From Treponema sp. UBA4692 (GTDB lineage: Bacteria > Spirochaetota > Spirochaetia > Treponematales > Treponemataceae), in the NCBI GenBank assembly GCA_002404895.1, contig DHKO01000008.1, forward strand, positions 1 through 64,000: DNA of 64,000 bases, given 5' to 3'. Shown piece by piece: positions 18,279-25,694 of the stretch (within the stretch, counting starts at the first letter, position 1; each line of letters opens with the position of its first letter). A model generated the notes under the pieces. That model ran no database searches. It saw only the letters and a program-made list of their open reading frames with translations, and was not told the DNA's origin. The position numbers were made by a program, and so were the translations under genes.

Positions 18279-19328
18279 ATGTTTTTTGATGATAAGGATG
18301 GAAATTTTAAGACCGATTCGCTTACAGGGCTTTACGACCGCGGAGTTATTGTTGAGTACACAAACAAGCTCATAAAAGAAAATATTCCGTTTAGCCTTGC
18401 GCTTGTTGATATTGACAATTTCAAGAACGTAAACGACAACTACGGACACGCGGCAGGCGACGAAATAATCAAGCTAGTCGCAGAAAAACTGCAGAATGAG
18501 CTAAAAGGAACAGGAATTGTCGGAAGATTCGGCGGAGATGAATTTCTCTTTGTGATCGAAAACATAGTTCAATACGAGGCTCTCTGGAAACTTTGCCGTG
18601 TTCTTTTCAAGAAAGTTGACGGCTTTCCGATTCAGGGCTTGCCCGGCTGCTTCATAACATGCACAACAGGCTTAAGCCGCTTTCCGCTTGACGGAAGCAC
18701 TTACTCCGAGCTTATGGAAAAAACTGACAAGGCTCTTTACAGAGGAAAGCAAAAAGGAAGAAGCTGCTTTATAATTTATCTTGACTCAAAGCACAAAAAC
18801 ATCGTTCTTCATCCTGACCAAAAAGCTCCAAACACAGCCATTCAAAGAATCACAACGATGTTCAAGCTCCTGAATATGCAAAAATCTCTGAAAGAAGGAA
18901 TTCTTGCAGTTCTGAACAATTTCAGCTCTTCAATGATGATTGACCACCTTGCAGTCCAGTCGAATGACAAGCTTCTTTTCTCAGTAGTCCATCCGCTTTC
19001 AAAAATAAAAGACTTCTCTTTTGTGGACAGAAAACTTTTCGAGCTAGACGTAAGCAACACCGCCGGAATTTTCGCAATAAATGAAAGACGGCAGCTTGCC
19101 GCGCTAAAGCAGACAGAGCTTTTCAACGAGCTTTCAAAACAGTCAATAAAATCCACAGCCTACGCGTCAATTGAATACAACGGGAAAATTTACGGATATT
19201 TGCGCGCGGACACAACCTCGCACGACAGAATCTGGCAGAATGAAGACCTTGAGCTTTTAGTAACCGCCGCTAACGCGATTGCAACTTCTCTTCACTATCA
19301 GAATATTGAGCTGAACGATTTGGTTTAA
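18279..19328 (+). CDS. Diguanylate cyclase with N-terminal GGDEF and C-terminal GAF-like domain
   Basis: A 349-residue cytoplasmic protein predicted to make cyclic di-GMP from two GTP. The GGDEF domain comes first: DSLTGLYDR, DIDNFKNVND, and an intact GGDEF at residues 85-89 (active-site half-motif). The RxxD inhibitory site normally found upstream of GGDEF is absent (KGTG), so product feedback is not expected there. Residues 180-349 look like a GAF-type sensor (SSSMMIDHLAVQSNDKLL, IEYNGKIYGYLRAD, LLVTAANAIATSLHYQNIEL). Sensor-after-catalytic-domain is the reverse of the usual order. There are no membrane segments. Confidence 0.85.
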   Translation: MFFDDKDGNFKTDSLTGLYDRGVIVEYTNKLIKENIPFSLALVDIDNFKNVNDNYGHAAGDEIIKLVAEKLQNELKGTGIVGRFGGDEFLFVIENIVQYEALWKLCRVLFKKVDGFPIQGLPGCFITCTTGLSRFPLDGSTYSELMEKTDKALYRGKQKGRSCFIIYLDSKHKNIVLHPDQKAPNTAIQRITTMFKLLNMQKSLKEGILAVLNNFSSSMMIDHLAVQSNDKLLFSVVHPLSKIKDFSFVDRKLFELDVSNTAGIFAINERRQLAALKQTELFNELSKQSIKSTAYASIEYNGKIYGYLRADTTSHDRIWQNEDLELLVTAANAIATSLHYQNIELNDLV

Positions 19329-19357
19329 ATAAAAGCAATTCGCCATTGTGGGCTGCA

Positions 19358-19392
19358 GAAAAAAGGCGACCTCGGAAACCTCAGCCGCCTCT
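19358..19392 (-). terminator. Probable terminator of icd
   Basis: On the minus strand an imperfect GC-rich hairpin (outer pairing GGCG with CGCC) is followed by six T. It lies between the convergent GGDEF gene and icd. Confidence 0.55.
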
Positions 19393-19437
19393 GAATTTTC
19401 ATAAAACTCAAAATTTCATAAAATTGTCTTCAAGAAC

Positions 19438-20637
19438 TTAGTTCAAACGGCTTGCAATCTCGTCAATAAATTCCCACGAATTCAGGATTTTCTTTGCAGG
19501 AGGATTTGCAAGAGCAGCCAAGTCGCCTGTCATAAGTCCGTCCTCGATTGTCGAGAGCGTCGCTTTTTCAAGTTTCTCAGCGAATTCAACCAAGTCATTT
19601 GTTCCGTCAAGCTCGCCGCGTTTTTTAAGCGCGCCAGTCCATGCGAAAATTGTCGCGACAGGGTTTGTCGAAGTTTTCTCGCCTTTAAGATAGCGGTAAT
19701 AGTGACGCTGAACTGTTCCGTGGCTCGCCTCGTACTCAAACTGTCCGTTCGGAGAAACGAGAACGCTTGTCATCATCGCAAGGCTTCCGCACGCGGACGC
19801 AATCATATCGCTCATAACGTCGCCGTCGTAGTTCTTGCACGCCCACAAGAATCCGCCCTTTGACTTCATAACGCGGGCAACAGCATCGTCAATCAATGTG
19901 TAGAAATATTCGATTCCGGCTTTTTCAAATTTCTCTTTGAATTCTTCATCGAAAACTCTCTGGAAAATCGCCTTGAAGTCTCCGTCGTAAATTTTCGAGA
20001 TTGTGTCTTTTGTGCCTAGCCAGACATCGAGTTTCTGGTCAAGACCGTAGTTGAAGCAGCAGCGCGCAAAGCTTTCAATCGAAGAGTCAAGGTTGTGCAT
20101 TCCCTGAATTACGCCAGGGCCTTTCATAACCTGAATTGTCTTTTTGATTTCAGAGCCGTCCTCGCCGTGGAAAACAAGCTCGGCAGTTCCTGCGCAAGGA
20201 GTCTTAATCTCGCAGTTCTTGTAGACATCGCCGTAGCCGTGGCGGCCGAGCACAATCGGCTTTTCCCATGACTTTACATTGCACGCGATGTTCTTAACGA
20301 AAATCGGCGCGCGGAAAATTGTTCCGTCAAGCTCTCCGCGCAAAATTCCGTTTGGAGACGGAGTAAGCTTTTTAAGATTGTACTCTTCCATTCTTGCGGC
20401 GTTTGAAGTGATTGTCGCGCATTTTACGCCGACTCCAAGCCGCTTGATTGCCTCTGCCGCCTCATAAGTAATTTTGTCGTCTGAGTCGTCGCGGCTTTTA
20501 AGCCCCAAGTCGTAATATTCGGTTTTCAAGTCGATAAAAGGCTCGAGAAGTTTTTCTTTGATTACAGCCCAAAGAACGCGAGTCATCTCGTCGCCGTCAA
20601 GCTCGGCGATTGCATTTTTCATCTGGATTTTTGACAT
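19438..20637 (-). CDS. icd: NADP-dependent isocitrate dehydrogenase
   Basis: A 399-residue enzyme that oxidises isocitrate to 2-oxoglutarate with NADP. It belongs to the homodimeric, eukaryote-like subfamily rather than the E. coli type: ELDGDEMTRVLW at the N-terminus, TITSNAARMEEYNLKKLTPSPNGILRGEL, NYDGDVMSDMIASACGSLAMMTSVLVSPNG and EASHGTVQRHYY. Length fits this subfamily. GGGGTG precedes the ATG. In a spirochaete with an incomplete TCA cycle it would supply 2-oxoglutarate for glutamate synthesis; no other TCA gene is nearby. Confidence 0.96.
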   Translation of the reverse strand: MSKIQMKNAIAELDGDEMTRVLWAVIKEKLLEPFIDLKTEYYDLGLKSRDDSDDKITYEAAEAIKRLGVGVKCATITSNAARMEEYNLKKLTPSPNGILRGELDGTIFRAPIFVKNIACNVKSWEKPIVLGRHGYGDVYKNCEIKTPCAGTAELVFHGEDGSEIKKTIQVMKGPGVIQGMHNLDSSIESFARCCFNYGLDQKLDVWLGTKDTISKIYDGDFKAIFQRVFDEEFKEKFEKAGIEYFYTLIDDAVARVMKSKGGFLWACKNYDGDVMSDMIASACGSLAMMTSVLVSPNGQFEYEASHGTVQRHYYRYLKGEKTSTNPVATIFAWTGALKKRGELDGTNDLVEFAEKLEKATLSTIEDGLMTGDLAALANPPAKKILNSWEFIDEIASRLN

Positions 20638-20687
20638 AATTCACCCCTGTTTTTAGCAGATTTTATTTTCAGAAAATATTCTGGAAA

Positions 20688-20716
20688 ATTATATAGAATT
20701 CAGGATAAAAAAAGAA
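20688..20716 (-). promoter_or_regulatory. Promoter of icd
   Basis: Minus strand: TTCTTT (20716-20711), 17 bp, perfect TATAAT (20693-20688). The leader is about 45 nt. Confidence 0.65.
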
Positions 20717-20878
20717 TAGTTTTCATGATTTATCAAAAAACTGCGCGGAAAAGGAAGACTTCAAAATGAAACAGATGATGAAACTAAGCGGGCTGCAAGA
20801 CTGCTCGAGTTTGGAATGACATTTTTTATAAAGATTTCGGAACGAATTCGGAATGACAACATTTTTCTCGATTTTTAA

Positions 20879-20965
20879 AGCAGCCGCCGGGAGAAGAGCC
20901 TAGCCCCGATAGGAGCGGACGCGGAGCGTACCCGAAAGGGCCTGGCCGCGGATAGCGGGAGGACA
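20879..20965. repeat. GC-rich nested hairpin element in the icd / two-component gap
   Basis: Within otherwise AT-rich noncoding DNA, three nested pairings are visible: CCCG (20905-20908) with CGGG (20956-20959), CGCGG (20920-20924) with CCGCG (20946-20950), and CCCGAAAGGG at 20931-20940 as a tetraloop cap. Its GATAGGAGCGGA and GCGGATAGCGGGA halves echo each other. A looser relative lies at 48751-48840. It looks like a dispersed intergenic repeat. No gene is visible between 20638 and 21216. Confidence 0.6.
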
Positions 20966-21020
20966 AATCAAAACATCAGGCGATGAATAAAAGCGCTTGA
21001 ACTGCAAGAATAACATGCTC

Positions 21021-21131
21021 CGAATTTCTGAATTTAGAATTCTTGAATTCCGAATTCAAGAATTCTAAATTCAAGAATTCTAAATTCAGGAAAGCAAGAA
21101 TTCGGGAAAGTCTGAATTCAAGAATTCAAAG
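21021..21131. repeat. AT-rich inverted and direct repeats with a perfect 21-bp palindrome arm pair
   Basis: Bases 21030-21050 and 21052-21072 are exact reverse complements around one central base, built from GAATTC and AAGAATTC blocks. The unit AAGAATTCTAAATTC is then repeated directly (21073-21087) and GAATTCAAGAATTC recurs at 21114-21127. The DNA can extrude as a cruciform, or the RNA can form a very long hairpin. Confidence 0.8.
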
Positions 21132-21139
21132 CCTGTTGA

Positions 21140-21178
21140 TTTAAGATTAGTTTAAAATTATTTTAATATTTGTTAATG
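21140..21178 (+). promoter_or_regulatory. Operator-like TTAA direct repeats at 10-11-bp spacing
   Basis: TTAA occurs at 21141, 21152, 21163 and 21173, that is at spacings of 11, 11 and 10 bp. The array ends 11 bases before the TATAAT of the response-regulator gene and covers the place where a -35 should be. Direct repeats on one DNA face are typical sites for OmpR-family regulators, so self-activation is likely. A similar array is at 46682-46728. Confidence 0.6.
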
Positions 21179-21187
21179 ATTTTCGAC

Positions 21188-21193
21188 TATAAT
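21188..21193 (+). promoter_or_regulatory. -10 element of the two-component operon
   Basis: A perfect TATAAT with no recognisable -35; the TTAA array occupies that region, suggesting an activator-dependent promoter. Confidence 0.6.
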
Positions 21194-21216
21194 TGTATGC
21201 GAAACGGAGGCAAATT

Positions 21217-21897
21217 ATGCGGGTTTTGCTTGTTGAGGATGAGGGCGGACTTAGCCAGGCTCTCACGGAGATTTTCAAGAAGAACAGAATCAATATCGAC
21301 GCGGTTCTGACAGGAACGGACGGGCTTGAATACGCCGAGTCCAGAATTTACGATGTGATAATTCTTGACATTATGCTGCCGGGAATTGACGGAATCACGA
21401 TTTTAAAGACGCTCAGGGAAAACCACAACAATGTTCCTGTGATTCTTCTGACGGCGAAAGACGAGGTTTCTGACAAAATCGCGGGGCTTGACGCCGGCGC
21501 GGACGACTATCTTACCAAGCCGTTTTCAACAGACGAGCTTCTGGCGCGCGTGAGGGCTTTGTCAAGGCGGAAAGGCGATGTTAAAAACGACTCGACAACT
21601 TTCTGCGACCTGACTTTGAGCAAGAAAAACTGCGAGCTTCAGTCGGCAAAAGGAGACGCAATCAAGCTGTCGCTCAAAGAATACCAGATTCTCGACCTTC
21701 TTTTTGAGCATCCGCACCAGATTATCACAAAAGAGCAGCTTATCGACAAAATCTGGGGCGGCGACTCGAACGCGGAATACAACAATGTGGAAGTCTACAT
21801 CTCGTTCATCAGAAAAAAGATTGAAAACCTGAAAGTCGGGGCAAGAATCAGGACTGCAAGAGGAATCGGCTATTCGCTTGAGGACGAGACGCGATAA
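21217..21897 (+). CDS. OmpR/PhoB-family response regulator
   Basis: A 226-residue two-domain regulator. The receiver has the acidic pair E7-D8, phospho-acceptor D51 in IILDIMLPG, and TKPF near residue 101. The C-terminal winged helix (about 130-226) ends with NVEVYISFIRKKIENL and RTARGIGYSL, the classic OmpR/PhoB signature. GGAGG (21206-21210) fixes the start at the ATG at 21217 rather than 21193. It is followed 85 bp later by the histidine kinase gene. The TTAA array upstream is a likely own binding site. Confidence 0.93.
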   Translation: MRVLLVEDEGGLSQALTEIFKKNRINIDAVLTGTDGLEYAESRIYDVIILDIMLPGIDGITILKTLRENHNNVPVILLTAKDEVSDKIAGLDAGADDYLTKPFSTDELLARVRALSRRKGDVKNDSTTFCDLTLSKKNCELQSAKGDAIKLSLKEYQILDLLFEHPHQIITKEQLIDKIWGGDSNAEYNNVEVYISFIRKKIENLKVGARIRTARGIGYSLEDETR

Positions 21898-21982
21898 AAT
21901 CAGCTTGAAAGCGTTTTTCAGCCGAATAAATTTATAGAAAGCGTTCCAGCAAAAACATAATTGGGCAGGACAAAGCACAAAA

Positions 21983-23275
21983 GTGAAAATTTTCAGCGTC
22001 CTTAGAATCAAAATCATAATCGCAATTCTCGCAGTGCAGGCATTTATACTTTTCGGGATTTTTTTTGTCCTTAACATAATGCTGACAACGAACATGAACC
22101 GGCAGGCGGACAATTTTCTTGAGCAGCTTGCAAAAAATGGCGGACACCGGCCGACTCCGCCAAAACCCGCGAGCGGAAAAGGCATGGACAAGCTTATTTC
22201 GCAGAACGGACTTCCAGAGTCAGAATTCTCAGATTCAAGCGAGATGAAGCCGCACAGCGAAATCAGGAATTATTTTTCCGTGAACGTTTCCAGTTTGGGC
22301 GCAATCAACTATGTCATAACGGATTTTCCGCTGGTTTACACTTCGCGCGAAATCTCAAAGATTGTGATGCTTATCAACTCGGAAAACCAAGACAAGGGAA
22401 CTGTGGACAGCTTCAAATACTTAAAGACAGAGTATAAATACGGGACTTTTATAATCTGCATTTTGGACCGCACCGCTGACTTCGAGCTGATTAAGCAGTT
22501 CAGAATTTACGCTTCGCTTGCGATTTTCGGAATTCTTCTTGCCTCGTTTGCAGTTTCGCTTGTTCTTTCCAAAATCACGGTGAAGCAGGCTCTGATTTCT
22601 TTTGAAAGGCAACGGCAGTTCTTGGCCGACGCAGGACACGAGCTTAAAACTCCGATTGCGGTAATCGGCGCGAACATCGATGTTCTTTCTTCCGACAAAA
22701 AGCTCAGGTCAAACAAATTTTTCCAGTATATAAGAAGCGAGAACGAGAGAATGGGAGTGCTTGTGCGCGACCTGCTTTTTCTCGCGAGAGACGACGCGGA
22801 CAAGCTTGAAATGCAGAAAACTGAATTCGACTTTTCAAACGCCGCAGAGAACGCGGTTCTTCCGTTTGAGGCGGTGGCTTTTGAAAGCGGAATGACTCTT
22901 GAGCTTGACATTCAAAAAGGAATAATCTGCAGCGGCGAGGAAAAATCATTGAAGCAGCTTTTTGTGATTCTCGTTGACAACGCGATAAAAAATTCCGACG
23001 CGGGCGCTTTAATCAGCGTGAAAGTTTTTTCGGAAAGGCAGAACGCGGTCTACAAGGTGAGGAACACAGGAAACGGAATCAAAAAAGAAGAGCTTGAAAA
23101 AATATTTCTGAGATTCTACCGCACAGACGCTTCACGCGACAGAAAAACAGGCGGCTACGGGCTGGGGCTTTCAATCGCAAAGACAATCGCCGCAAAGCAC
23201 GGCGGCACGCTGAAAGCCGAAAGCGAATACGGAAAATGGGCGGAATTCACATTCACAATGGCAAGAAAAAGATAA
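21983..23275 (+). CDS. Two-component sensor histidine kinase
   Basis: A 430-residue membrane kinase. TM1 spans about residues 9-33, a periplasmic sensor region of about 130 residues follows, TM2 is at about 174-197, and then the cytoplasmic kinase: H-box with H219 (ADAGHELKTPI), N-box LVDNAIKNS, G1 VRNTGNGI, F-box FLRFYRTD and G2 GGYGLGLSIA. All catalytic boxes are intact, and there is no obvious long HAMP domain. The start is GTG with a distant AGGA. The periplasmic part is proline- and glycine-containing near its start (GGHRPTPPKPASGKG) and not of a recognised sensor class. It pairs with the upstream OmpR-type regulator. Confidence 0.92.
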   Translation: MKIFSVLRIKIIIAILAVQAFILFGIFFVLNIMLTTNMNRQADNFLEQLAKNGGHRPTPPKPASGKGMDKLISQNGLPESEFSDSSEMKPHSEIRNYFSVNVSSLGAINYVITDFPLVYTSREISKIVMLINSENQDKGTVDSFKYLKTEYKYGTFIICILDRTADFELIKQFRIYASLAIFGILLASFAVSLVLSKITVKQALISFERQRQFLADAGHELKTPIAVIGANIDVLSSDKKLRSNKFFQYIRSENERMGVLVRDLLFLARDDADKLEMQKTEFDFSNAAENAVLPFEAVAFESGMTLELDIQKGIICSGEEKSLKQLFVILVDNAIKNSDAGALISVKVFSERQNAVYKVRNTGNGIKKEELEKIFLRFYRTDASRDRKTGGYGLGLSIAKTIAAKHGGTLKAESEYGKWAEFTFTMARKR

Positions 23276-23285
23276 AGAATTCTGC

Positions 23286-23317
23286 TTTTCCTTTCACGAG
23301 AGAAGCGGAAAGGAAAA
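23286..23317 (+). other. Hairpin after the histidine kinase gene
   Basis: TTTTCCTTTC (23286-23295) pairs with GAAAGGAAAA (23308-23317), a ten-bp stem with a 12-nt loop just after the kinase stop. No U-tract follows, so it is only a possible transcript end. Confidence 0.4.
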
Positions 23318-23323
23318 ATCGAA

Positions 23324-23521
23324 GCCGTTATTTCTAAGAGCAAAAGGAATGCTTCCTAAGGACTAAAGGAATACTTCCTAACTCCCGAAGTAATACTTCC
23401 TAAGGCTCGAAGGTATACTTCCTTCAGACCTTAGGAATACTTACTTCAGTCCTTAGCTAGGCTTTCTTCAGGGCGAAGTTAGGCTTCCTTTGTTTTTTAG
23501 GCATGCTTCCTTTAGTCTGAA
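23324..23521. repeat. Tandem array of 22-bp units (eight clear plus one degenerate)
   Basis: Eight units start at 23346, 23368, 23390, 23412, 23434, 23456, 23478 and 23500, each exactly 22 bp; a weak unit precedes at 23324. The consensus begins GGAATACTTCC, which is itself an inverted repeat (GGAA, 3 nt, TTCC), and continues with a more variable ten bases usually ending in A. The array fills the gap between the 3' ends of the kinase (+) and the lipoprotein gene (-). The period is not a multiple of three, so it is not coding. Confidence 0.85.
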
Positions 23522-23556
23522 ACTGCTCAGCCCCGGAATATTCTCAAAGCAACCGG

Positions 23557-24798
23557 CTATTTTTTCGACTCGTCATAAAGAGACTTGAAGTCTTTCTTGT
23601 AGTTTTCAATGAACTCATCAACATCAGGCTCAAAGACAATTTCGCCTTCATCGCTCTGCTTCGGCTTGAACGAGACTGATGCATATTTTTGAAGCGGCGC
23701 ACTCTGGTCAGAATAAAGAGCCTTAATAGTTACAGACTCTGGAACTTCAACCTTTGCTCCGTCAACGGTGAAAGCCGTTTTATCAGAAGAAACGGAAATA
23801 TACTCAGACTTTCCTGTTGCATAGTCAAAAGCGACATCTTTGCTGTCAGTTATATTATCGCTGTTTGTGATTCTTACCCGATACTGCAGACTGCTGGAAT
23901 CTATGTTTCTGATAGTTAGCTGGCAACGATAGTCAGATGTTGAGGTTGAACCGTTAACATTTCCGTCTCCATTTGCGTTAAGCCTGTATGTTCCATCCGA
24001 GAGAAAGACAAAATTGCAAAAATTTGAGCTAGAACGGGAATCCAAAAGGTCATAATATCTTTCTTTATTGATATAATAGTCATCGTATCTCCACACGGGT
24101 CTGCTTTTTTTATCAGGCATTTCAGTAAAATCTTTATGAATCATAATTTTGTCAATGCCATTCTCATAGTCAACAGTTTTTCCGTCATCGCCTGTAATAT
24201 ATCTATAAATTATTCTCGCCTTTTTTGATAAATCATCTCCATAAACAGCGGAATAGCTTTCAATCATCAAATAATTAGGGTCATATTCTCGAATTTCGTT
24301 TTCTGACAAAGAATTAAAGGCTTCATTTCCCTTGCTAGTAGACAAATTGCCAAACATAGTATTGGATTGCCATGATTGCGTAACTTTATACAGTTTCTCT
24401 CCCTTTCTGTTCAAATACAAATAGCAATCATCTAATTTTCCATATCCAATAGTCATTTTATCTTTTTTAGATGTGACACTAAACAATTCCACATAATTTG
24501 GAAAGCTAAAGTCTTTCTCAATCTTTTCTCTTCTAACATTTTCCGCATTTTCATTCTGATAAAAAAGGCCGCTGTATGATTCCACAACCGCGCGCGAGGA
24601 GCGTCCAGAATTTTCCGCAAAATCGTTCTTCAATACGAGATATGAGTCTCCGTCATACGAGATTTCTTTTCCGACTGCAAAGCCAGATGCTTCCGATGTT
24701 CCGTCATCAGCTCCAGACGAACCGCCGCCATTGCTGCACGAGACAAAAAAAGCGGCAAGAGCAGCTGCCGCAATTCCAAAACTTAAAATTTTCTTCAT
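23557..24798 (-). CDS. Lipoprotein of unknown function behind a poly-G promoter
   Basis: A 413-residue predicted lipoprotein; the signal peptide ends in FVSC (C21), followed by a Gly/Ser/Asp linker. I do not recognise the family. The mature part is rich in Tyr, Asp and Ser, with short beta-type segments (YDDYYINKERYYDLL, VFLSDGTYRLNANGDG, IRNIDSSSLQYRVRI) and no repeats. The start is taken at the ATG at 24798 behind AGGGGA; an open frame reaches 24855 but the extra residues do not look like a signal peptide. Its promoter has nine G between -35 and -10, so expression is probably phase-variable. Coding is slightly more AT-rich in its middle third than its neighbours. Confidence 0.7.
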   Translation of the reverse strand: MKKILSFGIAAAALAAFFVSCSNGGGSSGADDGTSEASGFAVGKEISYDGDSYLVLKNDFAENSGRSSRAVVESYSGLFYQNENAENVRREKIEKDFSFPNYVELFSVTSKKDKMTIGYGKLDDCYLYLNRKGEKLYKVTQSWQSNTMFGNLSTSKGNEAFNSLSENEIREYDPNYLMIESYSAVYGDDLSKKARIIYRYITGDDGKTVDYENGIDKIMIHKDFTEMPDKKSRPVWRYDDYYINKERYYDLLDSRSSSNFCNFVFLSDGTYRLNANGDGNVNGSTSTSDYRCQLTIRNIDSSSLQYRVRITNSDNITDSKDVAFDYATGKSEYISVSSDKTAFTVDGAKVEVPESVTIKALYSDQSAPLQKYASVSFKPKQSDEGEIVFEPDVDEFIENYKKDFKSLYDESKK

Positions 24799-24861
24799 AA
24801 AATTCCCCTTGCGGACTGCCCAGCCCTGAAGCTCAAGACTTTCTGCACATTCCACTATTCA

Positions 24862-24888
24862 AGTGTACCCCCCCCCGAAAAAAGTCAA
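24862..24888 (-). promoter_or_regulatory. Poly-G spacer promoter (candidate phase-variable) of the lipoprotein gene
   Basis: Minus strand: TTGACT (24888-24883), then TTTTTC and nine G (24876-24868), then TACACT (24867-24862). The spacer is 15 bp, two short of optimum, and its length depends directly on the G count. The same module, with nine G, drives the gene at 56833. Confidence 0.75.
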
Positions 24889-25071
24889 GAGCTTTTTAAG
24901 AATTTTATAAAGATTTATATGGAATATTTTTAATTATGGAAACCTTTTCTGCTTTTCTCAAAACATCTTTCCCGCAACAACCAGCTTTTCTCAAAAAATT
25001 CCATCTTCCCGTGCCACTCTTCCCGCTTCCCTCTTATAGCAAAAAATCAAAAAATCGATTATCCTTGCGCT

Positions 25072-25545
25072 ATGGAACTTAAAGAACTTTACCGCGAGAT
25101 TTTAAACGAGCACAACATAAACCCGGAGCATAAGATTTCGCTCCCGGACGCGAATATAACTTTGCAGGGCGTAAACCCGAGCTGCGGCGACAACATCACT
25201 CTGAACCTGAAAGTCGATGACAGCGGAAAAATCGCCGACGGCTCGTTCACCGGCTCGGGCTGCGCAATCTCACAGGCGAGCTGCGACATGATGCTTGACT
25301 GCGTAATCGGAAAAACAAAGGACGAGGCGCTCCGCCTTTCTGAAAATTTTATGAAGATGATTCAGGGAACGGCGAGCGATGAAGAAATCGAGGAACTTGA
25401 CGAGGCAAGCGCGCTCAAAGACATCAAGCATATGCCGTCTCGCGTAAAATGCGCGGAGCTTGGCTGGCGAACAATGAGCGAGATGCTCCACGACCACAAA
25501 GCAACGATGAACGTGAAAAATCAGCATCCAGACTGCCCGGTATAA
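25072..25545 (+). CDS. sufU: SufU-like Fe-S cluster assembly / sulfur relay protein
   Basis: A 157-residue IscU/SufU-family protein that accepts sulfur from a SufS-type desulfurase for the SufBCD scaffold. The three ligand cysteines and the aspartate are present: NPSCGD (C38, D40), GSGCAIS (C64) and RVKCAEL (C127). The insertion between C64 and C127 is longer than in IscU, as in SufU proteins. There is no Shine-Dalgarno; a TATCCT hexamer ends six bases before the ATG. It stands alone, 8 kb from sufCBD, and no desulfurase gene is in the window. Confidence 0.88.
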   Translation: MELKELYREILNEHNINPEHKISLPDANITLQGVNPSCGDNITLNLKVDDSGKIADGSFTGSGCAISQASCDMMLDCVIGKTKDEALRLSENFMKMIQGTASDEEIEELDEASALKDIKHMPSRVKCAELGWRTMSEMLHDHKATMNVKNQHPDCPV

Positions 25546-25640
25546 AAATAGAAAAGACGGCAGGACAAAGCGCAGCCGCAACGACCGAGAACCAGCTTCA
25601 TTAAAATTCCGCGGCAGAAAAATATAAAATCTGTCCAGAA

Positions 25641-25669
25641 TTTCAAATTGCCAAAATGTGTGCTATAAT
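25641..25669 (+). promoter_or_regulatory. Extended -10 promoter of pgi
   Basis: TGC followed by a perfect TATAAT (25664-25669); the -35 region TTTCAA (25641-25646) is weak. AAGGAG precedes the pgi ATG. Confidence 0.65.
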
Positions 25670-25694
25670 TCTCCAATAAAAGGAGTAAACGCAC

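Noticed and set aside
20879..20965. GC-rich block as an rRNA or riboswitch fragment
   Set aside because: It does not match any rRNA helix I know and is not upstream of a suitable gene; the nested palindromes fit a repeat better.
23324..23521. 22-bp array as a CRISPR or coding repeat
   Set aside because: No spacers separate the units, and 22 is not a multiple of three, so it cannot encode a repeat protein in one frame.
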